From NCBI GenBank assembly GCA_900544525.1, contig UQVN01000015.1, positions 1 to 24,076 on the forward strand: a stretch of DNA of 24,076 bases, in the 5' to 3' direction. The stretch comes from an uncultured Eubacteriales bacterium. Lineage in GTDB: Bacteria; Bacillota; Clostridia; Lachnospirales; Lachnospiraceae. The first letter of the stretch is position 1. Every line of letters starts with the position of its first letter. Both the position numbers and the translations under genes were made by a program. This document shows, piece after piece, positions 1 to 8,129 of this stretch. The notes under the pieces are model-generated. The model was not told the DNA's origin and did not search any database. It saw only the letters and a program-made list of their open reading frames with translations.

Positions 1-35
1 AAAATGGATTTTTAAACCCTCCATTCCAAGGTTTT

Positions 36-144
36 GGTCCTATAATTTTCTTGATAATTCTATCAGGGATTTTGTAGGATAAAATTCATTTTCGGCCTAG
101 GGGCAAATATAACAATCTTCTCGTCATATTATTTGCTCTTGGGT
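36..144 (+). ncRNA. Possible 3' part of a structured RNA
   Basis: Two extended hairpins can be drawn by eye. The first pairs 38-45 with 72-79 and, after a 3x3 internal loop, 49-56 with 61-68 around a 4-base loop. The second pairs 95-109 with 130-144 around a 20-base loop. Both need G-U pairs when read on the plus strand (for example 51-66, 100-139, 102-137), and those would be A-C mismatches on the minus strand, so a plus-strand RNA is favoured. A terminator-like hairpin follows directly at 151-218. I could not match it to 6S RNA, SRP RNA, RNase P RNA or a riboswitch family, and the 5' part may lie outside the window. It may also be only the 3' untranslated region of an upstream gene. Confidence 0.3.
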
Positions 145-150
145 ACTGCT

Positions 151-218
151 AAATAAAAAAGTGACATAACCCTTTCTCCAAACCTTATATATACTTGTTA
201 TGTCATTCTTTTTTATTT
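151..218 (+). terminator. Terminator-like hairpin, plus-strand orientation
   Basis: A long imperfect inverted repeat pairs 151-170 with 197-218. The stem is about 20 bp with one G-U pair (161-206) and a two-base bulge (207-208) on the right arm. The A-run of the left arm and the T-rich run of the right arm form the base of the stem. As an RNA it pairs better when read from the plus strand. It would end a transcript entering from the left edge or the structured segment before it. Confidence 0.5.
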
Positions 219-447
219 AGAAAATTAAACCCTTATGATTATTTCTAAATTTTATTTTTTAATTGAGAAATTTACTTTTGGATTTCTCAATCCGTGCGGA
301 AGCAGTATATTTCCTTTCTTTACTCCTTCCGTATCGGTTCGAAACATACTTTTTATATTTGATTTTAATTTTTTGTTTTTATCAGTATGTTTTCATTCGT
401 TATCGCAAATGGTACTCTACACCCTTTCGTACATTTGCGTATACGGC
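219..447. other. Gene-free stretch packed with inverted repeats
   Basis: No credible coding region is seen; the open frames here lack a ribosome binding site and run through hairpins. Four inverted repeats lie in a row: 262-271 with 282-291 (perfect 10 bp); 297-302 with 326-331 (6 bp, extendable by G-U pairs); 342-350 with 384-392 (9 bp); and 404-415 with 429-439 (11 bp with one bulged G). They lead up to the terminator at 448-490. This could be a structured RNA, remnants of stacked terminators, or recombination-prone sequence. I do not recognise a family. Confidence 0.4.
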
Positions 448-490
448 AAAAAACCTCAACACAAGTTCCGAAACTGTGTTGAGGTTTTTT
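448..490 (-). terminator. Bidirectional intrinsic terminator after the priA-LCP operon
   Basis: A perfect 16-bp inverted repeat (448-463 with 475-490) surrounds an 11-base loop. The stem ends in six A-T pairs, so a U-run is produced whichever strand is read. It begins 30 bases past the stop codon of the LCP gene, at the end of the eleven-gene minus-strand run. It could equally stop plus-strand transcripts coming from 219-447. Confidence 0.85.
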
Positions 491-520
491 AGTTATCCAA
501 AATTTTATTTTTTCATTTTT

Positions 521-1753
521 CTAATATTGTGATGCAATATTTGTTAAATAGTCACTAATTTCTTGTACTGTCTGAGAAGGGGAATAGTCTTTTTTATTCT
601 CTTCTTTGACCTCTGTTACATCACTTTCATTTTCTTTTGAATTGCTATCTACACTATCTGCTGTACCACTTCCAGCATTGTACCCATTATTTTCATTGGC
701 AACCCCATTCTCCTCATCTAAATGAGAATCACTTGGTGCTTCTACTGTACTTGGTTCTCCTTCGTTATAAAGCTGATAATGTAACGTTTTTAAGTCCTCA
801 GAAAGCATGGTCGGAATATCAACTGCCACTTTTCGATCTGGGAAGGCATAAGTATTTGCTTTTGCCTCTTTAATATGATATGGAAAACCTTGACTATCCT
901 TAATTTCATATTCATTAATATTGGCTGCTAACTTTAAAATATCAGTTACTGTTAAATTAGTACTAATCTGAGAAAACATTGTTTGAATCACATCATTTAA
1001 TGTGCCAATTCCACAAGTCTTTGCTTTTTCTAAAGCAGCGTTTAACACCGTTCTTTGACGTTTTGCTCTTTTATAATCTCCTCCACCTGTGTAGCGGATT
1101 CTTGAATAAGCAACTGCCTGACTTCCAGAAAGCGTTTGTAAACCAGCCCCATCAATGTATTTTACCTTTGTATCCGCACCTTCTCCTGCCAGAGAATGTA
1201 CATATCCATTGAGCCATTTTACTTCACTTTCTTGTACATTAATTTCAACTCCTCCTAAGAGATCGATAATGTCTTCTGCCACTGCAAAGTTTACTGTTAC
1301 ATAATCTTTAATATCTAAATCGAAATTGTGATTTAATGTACTAATTGCAAGTTCTGGTCCTCCAAAAGCATAAGCATGCGTCAATTTATCATACCCATAT
1401 CCTGGAATATCTACAAGTGTATCTCGATACATGGATGTTAATTTTACTTCATTTGTTGCTAAGTTTAAAGAAGCAACAATAACCGAATCGGAACGATTTC
1501 CCTTACCTAGACTTGAATTTCTCGCATCGACTCCAAAAATCGCAAATGTCCAATATTCATCTTTATTTTTTACTTCTTTATTTTGAATAATATTCTTTTG
1601 ATTAAATTCTTCATTTGTATCATTTTTTGTGAGAGATACGAGGTAATTAAAATAACCAAAAGCACCTCCAACCACAATTGAAAGAAATACCAAAAAAGTT
1701 ACTCCAACTACTTTAATCTTACTTGTCTTCTTCTTTTTTTCTTCCTTTGCCAT
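521..1753 (-). CDS. LytR-CpsA-Psr (LCP) family cell-wall glycopolymer transferase
   Basis: A 410-residue membrane-anchored protein. LCP enzymes attach wall teichoic acid or capsule-type polymers from lipid carriers to peptidoglycan, acting outside the membrane. A lysine-rich cytoplasmic start (1-14) is followed by one membrane segment (about 14-36). The LCP domain spans roughly 68-245: GVDAR (74-78), GNRSDS (85-90), the YRD motif (109-111) and an RIRY...GDYKRAKRQR block (218-234) supply the Asp and Arg residues that bind pyrophosphate lipid. The tail at about 333-390 is low-complexity and rich in Asn, Ser, Asp and Glu. The open frame extends 12 bases to a GTG abutting the thiN stop, but the ATG at 1753 has GTGAGG just upstream and is preferred. 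It is the last gene of the operon. The polymer substrate cannot be told. Confidence 0.9.
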   Translation of the reverse strand: MAKEEKKKKTSKIKVVGVTFLVFLSIVVGGAFGYFNYLVSLTKNDTNEEFNQKNIIQNKEVKNKDEYWTFAIFGVDARNSSLGKGNRSDSVIVASLNLATNEVKLTSMYRDTLVDIPGYGYDKLTHAYAFGGPELAISTLNHNFDLDIKDYVTVNFAVAEDIIDLLGGVEINVQESEVKWLNGYVHSLAGEGADTKVKYIDGAGLQTLSGSQAVAYSRIRYTGGGDYKRAKRQRTVLNAALEKAKTCGIGTLNDVIQTMFSQISTNLTVTDILKLAANINEYEIKDSQGFPYHIKEAKANTYAFPDRKVAVDIPTMLSEDLKTLHYQLYNEGEPSTVEAPSDSHLDEENGVANENNGYNAGSGTADSVDSNSKENESDVTEVKEENKKDYSPSQTVQEISDYLTNIASQY

Positions 1754-1765
1754 AATTTTCCTCAC

Positions 1766-2410
1766 TTAATCTCGGGATTCAATTACAAGCAGAAGTCCGC
1801 TTTCAATTGAAATCGTTCCCTGTTCTTTTACTAATTCGTTGCTAATCCCCCGACTAATTCCAATGGTTAATTCGGCTTTATGGAGCGGATATAAAAATCC
1901 TTCTAAATCAATTCCTGCCACTTTCTCTGTATAAGGAAGTAGAGAAATATAGTCTCCCCACGCTTCCTCTTTTCTTATTGTCAAACGGTTTTTTATCATT
2001 TGAATCCGATTATTTTGATCGATGATCTCTGCTTTTACATCCGCATGAACCGCTAATGTTAAAAGACCGATATTCGCCAGTGTATGATCCAGTCTTGTTC
2101 CTGTTGCTCCAAAAATTGTAATTTGTTCGGGATTCTTTGCAAGAGCTGTTGTAAGAGCTAAATGAGTATCTGTATAGTCCTTTTCTGGTGGAAACGTCAT
2201 AAACTCCACCCCCATTTCTTGATACTCTTTTAATACTTGTTTGTCTAGTGTATCAAAATCTCCTAATAAAAGGTTTGGTGTTATGCCAATTTCTTTGGCA
2301 TAAGCACCTCCACCATCTGCTGCGATAATATAATCATAGGAATGGCTCTTTAAGTACTCTTTTAACAGATTACTCTCTACCTTCCCCCCTGTAATAATCA
2401 ACACCTTCAT
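1766..2410 (-). CDS. thiN: Thiamine pyrophosphokinase
   Basis: A 214-residue cytoplasmic enzyme that makes thiamine diphosphate from thiamine and ATP. Family motifs are in the expected order: AADGG (30-34), GDFDTL (50-55), KDYTDTHLA (77-85) and GATGTRLDHTLANI (101-114), which hold the acidic metal and ATP ligands. The length is normal for the Firmicutes YloS/ThiN family. Its ATG lies 3 bases after the rpe stop and its ribosome binding site (GAGG) sits in the last codons of rpe, so the two are probably coupled. The order rsgA-rpe-thiN is the common Firmicutes arrangement. No TPP riboswitch is visible in front of it, as expected for a salvage enzyme embedded in an operon. Confidence 0.95.
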   Translation of the reverse strand: MKVLIITGGKVESNLLKEYLKSHSYDYIIAADGGGAYAKEIGITPNLLLGDFDTLDKQVLKEYQEMGVEFMTFPPEKDYTDTHLALTTALAKNPEQITIFGATGTRLDHTLANIGLLTLAVHADVKAEIIDQNNRIQMIKNRLTIRKEEAWGDYISLLPYTEKVAGIDLEGFLYPLHKAELTIGISRGISNELVKEQGTISIESGLLLVIESRD

Positions 2411-2413
2411 TTT

Positions 2414-3082
2414 TTATTTTTCCTCATAACGGGCAAATACCGCCTTAAAGTCTGCGATATTTTTTGCAACGTCTCCTTTAAAAACAGCAGAACCTGCCAC
2501 AAAAATATTTGCCCCTGCCTCAATTAACATTCCTACATTTTGTGGTGTCACTCCACCATCAACTTCAATATCAAGAGATGTTAGCCCTCTATCATTTGCC
2601 ATTGTTCGAAGAGTTTTAATTTTCTCAATACAATTTCCGATAAAACTTTGTCCACCGAATCCAGGATTAACTGTCATAATTAAAACCATATCCACATATT
2701 CTAATACATAATCGAGTACCGATAATGGTGTAGCTGGATTTAATGCTACACCAACCTTTAATCCGCTCTCTTTAATTTGCATAACAGTACGATTTAAATG
2801 TTTACAAGCCTCTGCATGCACACAGATTAAATCGGCTCCTGCATTTTTACACTCTTCAATATAGCGTGATGGCTCTTCTACCATAAGATGTGCATCAAAT
2901 GTCATATCTGTTACTGGGCGAACGGATTTCATCACAGGAAACCCAAATGAAATATTCGGAACGAACATCCCATCCATCATATCAATATGAACCCAGTCTG
3001 CTCCTGCTTTTTCAATTGCTTCAATATCTCTTGCAAGATGTCCAAAATCTGCGGATAAAATTGATGGTGCTAATTTATACAT
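2414..3082 (-). CDS. rpe: Ribulose-phosphate 3-epimerase
   Basis: A 222-residue TIM-barrel enzyme interconverting ribulose 5-phosphate and xylulose 5-phosphate in the pentose phosphate pathway. The N-terminal signature APSILSADFGHL (5-16) is intact. The metal and catalytic residues expected of the family are His32, Asp34, His65 and the Asp of the EVDGGV motif near 175. The phosphate-binding NPGFGGQSF loop lies near 140 and a second glycine-rich AGSAVF loop near the C-terminus. The ATG directly follows the rsgA stop with no spacer, and a GAGG site lies within the end of rsgA. Full length, with no odd features. Confidence 0.97.
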   Translation of the reverse strand: MYKLAPSILSADFGHLARDIEAIEKAGADWVHIDMMDGMFVPNISFGFPVMKSVRPVTDMTFDAHLMVEEPSRYIEECKNAGADLICVHAEACKHLNRTVMQIKESGLKVGVALNPATPLSVLDYVLEYVDMVLIMTVNPGFGGQSFIGNCIEKIKTLRTMANDRGLTSLDIEVDGGVTPQNVGMLIEAGANIFVAGSAVFKGDVAKNIADFKAVFARYEEK

Positions 3083-3961
3083 TTAATATTTCCTCTTTTC
3101 CTTTAGTTCTTCATATAAATTCACATAATTCTCATAGCGAATCTTACTAATTTTCCCCTCTTCAAGGGCTCGTTTGACACCACAGATTGGCTCATTAATA
3201 TGAACACAACCTTTAAACTTACATTCTGGCTCAAACTCTAAAAACTCTGTAAAATAATCCTTTAGCTCCTCTTTTTCAAACTGATCAATCCAGATAGAAC
3301 TAAATCCTGGTGTATCCATTACATAAGTATTGCCTTCAATATGAATAATCTCAGAATGTCTTGTTGTATGACGTCCACGTTTAATTTTTTCACTCACTTC
3401 ACCTGTTTCCATATTTGCCTTTGGCTGTAATAAATTCATCATAGATGATTTCCCAACACCAGAAGGCCCTGCTAAAACAGTTGTTTTTCCTTTTAATTTA
3501 TCTCTTACTTGTTCTATCCCCTCTTCGGTATAAGTGCTTGTAAAGAGAATTTCATAACCACACTTTTCATACGTATGGTATAAAAGATCCAATTCCTCTT
3601 TCTCTACAATATCTCTTTTATTGAAACAAATAATAACAGGCACGTCCTGCTTACCCATAAGCAGGAGAAACCGATCGAGTAAATTAAAATTTGGATTAGG
3701 CTCAGCTGCCGCAAAAATTACCATAGCTTGATCAATATTTGATACTGCCGGTCGAATTAATTCATTTTCTCTTGGTAAAATTTCAACGATATTTCCTGTT
3801 TTCTCTTTTTCATCGATAACGTCAATTTGGACATTATCTCCAATGAGAGGCTTTATTTTCCTCTTTCGAAAAATTCCTTTTGCCTTACATTCATAAAGCC
3901 CATAATCTACAACGTGTACATAATAAAATCCAGCAATTCCTTTAACAATTTTTCCTTTCAT
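3083..3961 (-). CDS. rsgA: Ribosome small-subunit-dependent GTPase A (RsgA/CpgA)
   Basis: A 292-residue circularly permuted GTPase that assists late maturation of the 30S subunit. An N-terminal OB-fold (about 1-68) precedes the GTPase domain, whose motifs occur in permuted order: G4 NKRD (114-117), G1 GPSGVGKSS (165-173), G3 DTPG (216-219). A zinc site follows, Cys247-Cys252-His254-Cys260. All key residues are present. The ATG lies 9 bases after the prkC stop, with a GGAG site overlapping that stop. In Bacillus the homologue CpgA is phosphorylated by PrkC, so the kinase-GTPase neighbourhood is functionally meaningful; that link is known for the family and only inferred here. Confidence 0.96.
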   Translation of the reverse strand: MKGKIVKGIAGFYYVHVVDYGLYECKAKGIFRKRKIKPLIGDNVQIDVIDEKEKTGNIVEILPRENELIRPAVSNIDQAMVIFAAAEPNPNFNLLDRFLLLMGKQDVPVIICFNKRDIVEKEELDLLYHTYEKCGYEILFTSTYTEEGIEQVRDKLKGKTTVLAGPSGVGKSSMMNLLQPKANMETGEVSEKIKRGRHTTRHSEIIHIEGNTYVMDTPGFSSIWIDQFEKEELKDYFTEFLEFEPECKFKGCVHINEPICGVKRALEEGKISKIRYENYVNLYEELKEKRKY

Positions 3962-3970
3962 TCAATACTC

Positions 3971-6253
3971 CTATTCCATAGCCACAACCCAGTCACCTGG
4001 AACTTGTTCACCATCTACGAGCATATAAATATGCGCAGACTTATTGCTGTAGCTTGTAAATGTAATTGTCTTTGGAAAATCTTTATACGTTAAAGTTCCT
4101 TCAAAAATCACTTTTTCTTCTCCATCTTGATCAGCGATTACTTTCACATAACCACTTTCATTTTCTCCTTCTGTAAATGGATTCGCCCCTTGTGAAAGAG
4201 TGATAGAGCCTTGATATACGGTCACTGGTTCAGAACCTTTACTAACATAAATCGTAATAATTGTTCCTTTTTCTACTTCTGTTCCTTCTGGAGTTGCTTG
4301 ATCGTATACCGTTCCTTCTGAAACCTCACTATTATATTGTTCTTTTACATTTAAAACTAATCCTAAACTATTGGCAAGACTTTGTGCATTGGATACGGAA
4401 CCACCAGTAAAATCTGGAACTTTTGGTTTCGTCTCTTCTGCTCCAAGACTTAATGTTACCGTTACAACGGTTCCTTTTTTCACTTCTGTATTGGCAGGAA
4501 TACTCTGCTCAAAGACACAACCTTTATCCTGCTCAGTGCTATAAGCAGATTTAAATATAATTTTTATGCCATATTGTTTTGCCTCATACTCAGCATCACT
4601 TTTTGTATCCCCGTAAAAGTCTGGAACTTCTGTTAAATCCTCTTCTGTAGTGGCCTCTGTGGTGGCTTCGGTTGTGGCTTCTGCCCCTTCACTAATTACG
4701 ATATCGATCTGTGTTCCAACAGTGACTTCTTCGCCTTCTGCTACGCTCTGTTTTATAATCTGATCTTTATCATATTCATCGGATTTTTCATATTCTAATT
4801 TTCCAAAAGAAAGTCCTAAATCTGCTAATCGACTCTGTGCTTCTTTTGCATCCATACCAACGATTTTAATCATGGATACGACTTCATCTTCCGTTGTAGT
4901 TTCTGAAGAAATGGTTGATTCTGTTGTGATAGATGGCTGTTTGCCTCCATCACTGCCAAATAAATTCAATGCTTTCCCTATCATAAAAACAACAAATAAA
5001 GCAACTAATACAGCCGCCGCAATTCCAAGAACAAATACAAGTTTTTCAAGTTTTGGATCCATGCCACTTTCTTCATCGGCACCTTCTAATTCTTCTTCCT
5101 CATCCTCTTCTTCCTCGTAATCTCTTCTTTTTGAAAACTTTCTTCCTAAAAATCTTTTCCCTTGTTCTTCCTCATATTCTTCTTCGTAGTCATCTTCTTC
5201 ATACGGCTCTTCCTCTTCTATATTTTGAACCATCTTTTGTGCCTCTTTTTTCGGAGGTTCTTCTTTTTTATCAGGAACAGCCTCTTTTTGCTCTACATGT
5301 GAATCCACTGGGAAAACTTCAAGTTGCTCCTCTTTTTGCACGCCAGCTTTAATTTTATTTCGCTCTTCTTCTGACATCATAATTGTTGGAGAATCATTGA
5401 ATACAGGCGTCATTTGTACATAATCACCATTTGGCTCTGTAAACACTCTCTTTAAATCAAGAATTAATTCTTGAATGGTCTGATAGCGACGTTCTGGCTT
5501 TTTCTGCATCGCCTTTGCTATTATTTTTTCTAAGCTCTTTGGAATGTCTTCATAATAACTTGTAACAGGTATTGCTTCTTTTTGAATATGAGCAAGAGCA
5601 ATCGTGACATTATTATCTCCACCAAATGGAACTCTTCCTGTCACCATTTCGTACATAGTTACTCCGAGAGAATAAATATCACTTCTCTCATCGGAATAGC
5701 CTCCTCTTGCTTGTTCAGGAGAAATATAATGAACAGAACCTACCACATCTGTTGATGTAATTGTATTGGCAGATGCTGCTCTTGCAATTCCAAAGTCTGT
5801 TACTTTTACAATTCCATTTCTCCCAACTAAAATATTTTGAGGCTTGATATCACGATGGATTGTATGACGTCCATGTGCTGCTTGGATCCCAAATGCAATT
5901 TGATTCGCAATATCTACTGCCTCTTTTGGAAAAAGTCTTCCTCTTTCCATAATATGTTGTTTTAAAGTGATACCATCTACAAACTCCATTACAATATAAA
6001 AAAGTCCATCACTTTCTCCAACATCATACACGCTCACAATATTTTGATGAGTCAAAGCCGCAGCTGCTTGGGCTTCTACTTGGAATTTTTGTAAAAATAC
6101 TGCATCATTGCTATATTCTGGTTTTAAAACTTTTATTGCTACAAAACGATTCAGTTTATGACATTTCGCTTTATACACATACGCCATTCCGCCTGAACCA
6201 AGTAGCTGCAAAATCTCATAGCGATTCCCTATGATGTCTCCTGGTTTTAACAT
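3971..6253 (-). CDS. prkC: PASTA-domain serine/threonine protein kinase (PrkC/Stk1 type)
   Basis: A 760-residue membrane kinase that senses muropeptides or lipid II outside the cell and phosphorylates cytoplasmic targets. The kinase domain (about 10-272) has the glycine loop GSGGMAYVY (19-27), Lys41, HRDIKPQN (133-140), DFG (153-155) and SPE (178-180). A long acidic Glu/Asp-rich linker (about 305-400) leads to one membrane segment (404-428). Outside are three PASTA repeats (about 460-522, 541-604, 610-673), the first two separated by a Thr-Glu-rich spacer (526-539), then an extra domain of about 87 residues (674-760). The frame extends upstream to a TTG overlapping the prpC stop, but the ATG at 6253 has AGGTGA six bases upstream and begins at the family's usual MLKPG.. 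position. It follows its phosphatase prpC by 14 bases. Confidence 0.96.
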   Translation of the reverse strand: MLKPGDIIGNRYEILQLLGSGGMAYVYKAKCHKLNRFVAIKVLKPEYSNDAVFLQKFQVEAQAAAALTHQNIVSVYDVGESDGLFYIVMEFVDGITLKQHIMERGRLFPKEAVDIANQIAFGIQAAHGRHTIHRDIKPQNILVGRNGIVKVTDFGIARAASANTITSTDVVGSVHYISPEQARGGYSDERSDIYSLGVTMYEMVTGRVPFGGDNNVTIALAHIQKEAIPVTSYYEDIPKSLEKIIAKAMQKKPERRYQTIQELILDLKRVFTEPNGDYVQMTPVFNDSPTIMMSEEERNKIKAGVQKEEQLEVFPVDSHVEQKEAVPDKKEEPPKKEAQKMVQNIEEEEPYEEDDYEEEYEEEQGKRFLGRKFSKRRDYEEEEDEEEELEGADEESGMDPKLEKLVFVLGIAAAVLVALFVVFMIGKALNLFGSDGGKQPSITTESTISSETTTEDEVVSMIKIVGMDAKEAQSRLADLGLSFGKLEYEKSDEYDKDQIIKQSVAEGEEVTVGTQIDIVISEGAEATTEATTEATTEEDLTEVPDFYGDTKSDAEYEAKQYGIKIIFKSAYSTEQDKGCVFEQSIPANTEVKKGTVVTVTLSLGAEETKPKVPDFTGGSVSNAQSLANSLGLVLNVKEQYNSEVSEGTVYDQATPEGTEVEKGTIITIYVSKGSEPVTVYQGSITLSQGANPFTEGENESGYVKVIADQDGEEKVIFEGTLTYKDFPKTITFTSYSNKSAHIYMLVDGEQVPGDWVVAME

Positions 6254-6267
6254 ATCTTCACCTCGTT

Positions 6268-6990
6268 TCAATCTTGCATAACCACAATGGCGCTGATATT
6301 ATCTCTTCCGCCATAAAAATTTGCACGCTCAATGAGCTTATGTACAATCGGTTCTACTTCTTTTTTTTCTTCGATAATTTCCATAATTTCATCATCATCC
6401 ACCATATTGGTAAGCCCATCGGAACATAACAATATATGCTCCTTTTGATATAATGATACTTCAAAAAAATCTGGCATTATCGTTTTTTGCGCCCCGACGG
6501 CACGGGTAATCACATTTTTCACAGGATGGTTTCTCGCCTCATCACGATTTAACCCACCGCTTCTTATCATTTCTTCTACAAGGGAATGGTCCATTGTAAT
6601 CTGCTTTAGTTTATTACCTGCTACATAAAGTCTGCTGTCGCCAATATTCATAACATACATGGTATTATCTTCGATAACAGCTGCTACAAATGTCGTTCCC
6701 ATTCCCTTATAATCGTCATTGCTTTCTGATTTTTCAAGCAACTCTTCGTTTACCGCTTCGATTGCTTGTCGCATAACAAGAACTAAATGACTGTCTGTCT
6801 TTTCCCTTACGAATTGTACAAAACGTTCCACGGAAAAAGATGATGCATAATCTCCAGCTTTATGTCCACCCATACCATCCGCTACGATGTACAAATTGGG
6901 AAACATTCCAACTGGTTCATCAGAATAAAAAATAAAATCCTGATTCATGTTTCTATTACGTCCAATGTCCGTAATCCCATATGATCTCAT
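6268..6990 (-). CDS. prpC: PP2C-type serine/threonine phosphatase (PrpC/Stp)
   Basis: A 240-residue cytoplasmic Mg/Mn-dependent phosphatase that reverses PrkC phosphorylation. It contains the ordered PP2C motifs: Asp18 in the N-terminal RNxNxD-like block, ADGMGGH (37-43), GMGTT (97-101), GDSR (117-120), CSDGLT (189-194) and GGRDN (227-231), so the metal-binding aspartates at 18, 38, 191 and 230 are all present. The length fits the compact bacterial family. A strong AGGAGGA site precedes the ATG. It lies just ahead of prkC in the same transcript, the usual kinase-phosphatase pair. A 74-base gap separates it from rlmN. Confidence 0.96.
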   Translation of the reverse strand: MRSYGITDIGRNRNMNQDFIFYSDEPVGMFPNLYIVADGMGGHKAGDYASSFSVERFVQFVREKTDSHLVLVMRQAIEAVNEELLEKSESNDDYKGMGTTFVAAVIEDNTMYVMNIGDSRLYVAGNKLKQITMDHSLVEEMIRSGGLNRDEARNHPVKNVITRAVGAQKTIMPDFFEVSLYQKEHILLCSDGLTNMVDDDEIMEIIEEKKEVEPIVHKLIERANFYGGRDNISAIVVMQD

Positions 6991-7064
6991 GCTCTTCCTC
7001 CTGTTCGTTCTTTTCTCCCAAAAATGATGAGAAATACGTTTACAAGTTTCTCACGTATTATGTT

Positions 7065-8117
7065 CTATTCTGTTTGGGTTGCGTTTGTATATTTTCTTCT
7101 TAACTGTCCACAAGCCGCTTGAATATCACGGCCCATTTCCCTTCTAATAGTAACATTTATGTGATTTTTTTCAAGGAGATTCTTAAACTCTTGAATGGAA
7201 TCCATTGTCGATTGTTTATAGTCTCTTTCCTTAATCGGATTGACTGGAATTAAATTTACATGACAATTTAAATGTCGTAAACGCTTAATCAACATTTTGG
7301 CATGTTCTGGCTTATCATTCACACCTGCCACTAAACTATACTCAAATGTTATTCTTCTTCCAGTCTGTTTAAAGAAGTATTCACACGCCTCTAAGATTTC
7401 ATCGATTGTATAAGAATTTGCAATTGGCATCAGTTCCTTTCTCATCTCATCGTTTGGAGAATGTAAGGAAATAGCCAAGTTACATTGCATTTTTCGATCT
7501 GCAAATTGATGAATTTTTGGTACCAGTCCACAAGTTGATATGGTGATACTTCTTTGGCTTAAATTTAATCCATCTTCTGAAGTAATTAGATCTAAAAATC
7601 TCATTACATTATCAAAATTATCAAACGGTTCTCCGGTTCCCATAATAACAATATTCGAAACTCTTTCCCCAGTTGCTCTTTGAATATAATAGATTTGATC
7701 AAGCATTTCTGAAGGCATTAAATTTCTTGATAATCCATCTAATGTAGACGCACAAAAACGACATCCCATACGGCATCCTACTTGAGAAGAAATACAAACA
7801 GAATTTCCATGTTTATATTTCATTAAAACACTCTCAATAACGCTTCCATCATGAAGGGCAAAAATGAATTTGCTCGTTCCATCAATCTGTGATACAAGGC
7901 GATCCAGCTCTCTTACTGGATACCAACCAGCTTCTTTTATTTGCTCTTTTAATTTCTTTGGTACATTGCTCATCTCATCCAAATCTCGCACAAGTTTTTG
8001 ATGCATCCAATTATAAATTTGTCCTGCACGAAACTTCTTCTCCCCGAGCTGTTCTATGAAATCCTCTAACTCTTTTTTTGTCAAAGATTTTAAATCATAC
8101 TGTAACATCTGTTCCAT
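7065..8117 (-). CDS. rlmN: 23S rRNA (adenine2503-C2)-methyltransferase RlmN
   Basis: A 350-residue radical-SAM enzyme methylating C2 of A2503 in 23S rRNA (and A37 of some tRNAs). The cluster-binding motif is Cys115-x3-Cys119-x2-Cys122. Cys108 matches the resolving cysteine and Cys336 (in QAACGQLR) the methyl-carrying cysteine of the family, so the dual-cysteine mechanism is intact. It is distinguished from Cfr mainly by gene context; Cfr shares these motifs, so the call rests partly on the conserved rsmB-rlmN-prpC order. GAGGAAG precedes the ATG. It lies 12 bases after rsmB. Confidence 0.95.
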   Translation of the reverse strand: MEQMLQYDLKSLTKKELEDFIEQLGEKKFRAGQIYNWMHQKLVRDLDEMSNVPKKLKEQIKEAGWYPVRELDRLVSQIDGTSKFIFALHDGSVIESVLMKYKHGNSVCISSQVGCRMGCRFCASTLDGLSRNLMPSEMLDQIYYIQRATGERVSNIVIMGTGEPFDNFDNVMRFLDLITSEDGLNLSQRSITISTCGLVPKIHQFADRKMQCNLAISLHSPNDEMRKELMPIANSYTIDEILEACEYFFKQTGRRITFEYSLVAGVNDKPEHAKMLIKRLRHLNCHVNLIPVNPIKERDYKQSTMDSIQEFKNLLEKNHINVTIRREMGRDIQAACGQLRRKYTNATQTE

Positions 8118-8129
8118 TTTACTTCCTCT

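Noticed and set aside
296..305. GGAAGCAG-like segment resembling the SRP RNA tip
   Set aside because: The surrounding sequence does not give the conserved SRP apical hairpin.
331..349. tRNA T-arm-like GGTTCGAAAC
   Set aside because: The five-base stem does not pair and no acceptor, D or anticodon arms are found around it.
235..532. Two overlapping open frames (235-492 and 263-532, plus strand)
   Set aside because: They lack ribosome binding sites, have biased Phe/Leu/Tyr content from T-rich DNA, and run through hairpins and the terminator at 448-490.
1754..1765. N-terminal GTG or TTG extensions of several genes (LCP, prkC, fmt, gmk, rpoZ, yicC, ABC-F, exoA)
   Set aside because: Internal ATGs have better ribosome binding sites and match family start points; many of the extensions begin at or overlap the previous gene's stop.
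4872..5352. Plus-strand open frames opposite prkC with Ser- or Leu-rich products
   Set aside because: They are antisense shadows of the acidic Glu/Asp linker and membrane segment of PrkC, giving poly-Ser and poly-Leu runs.
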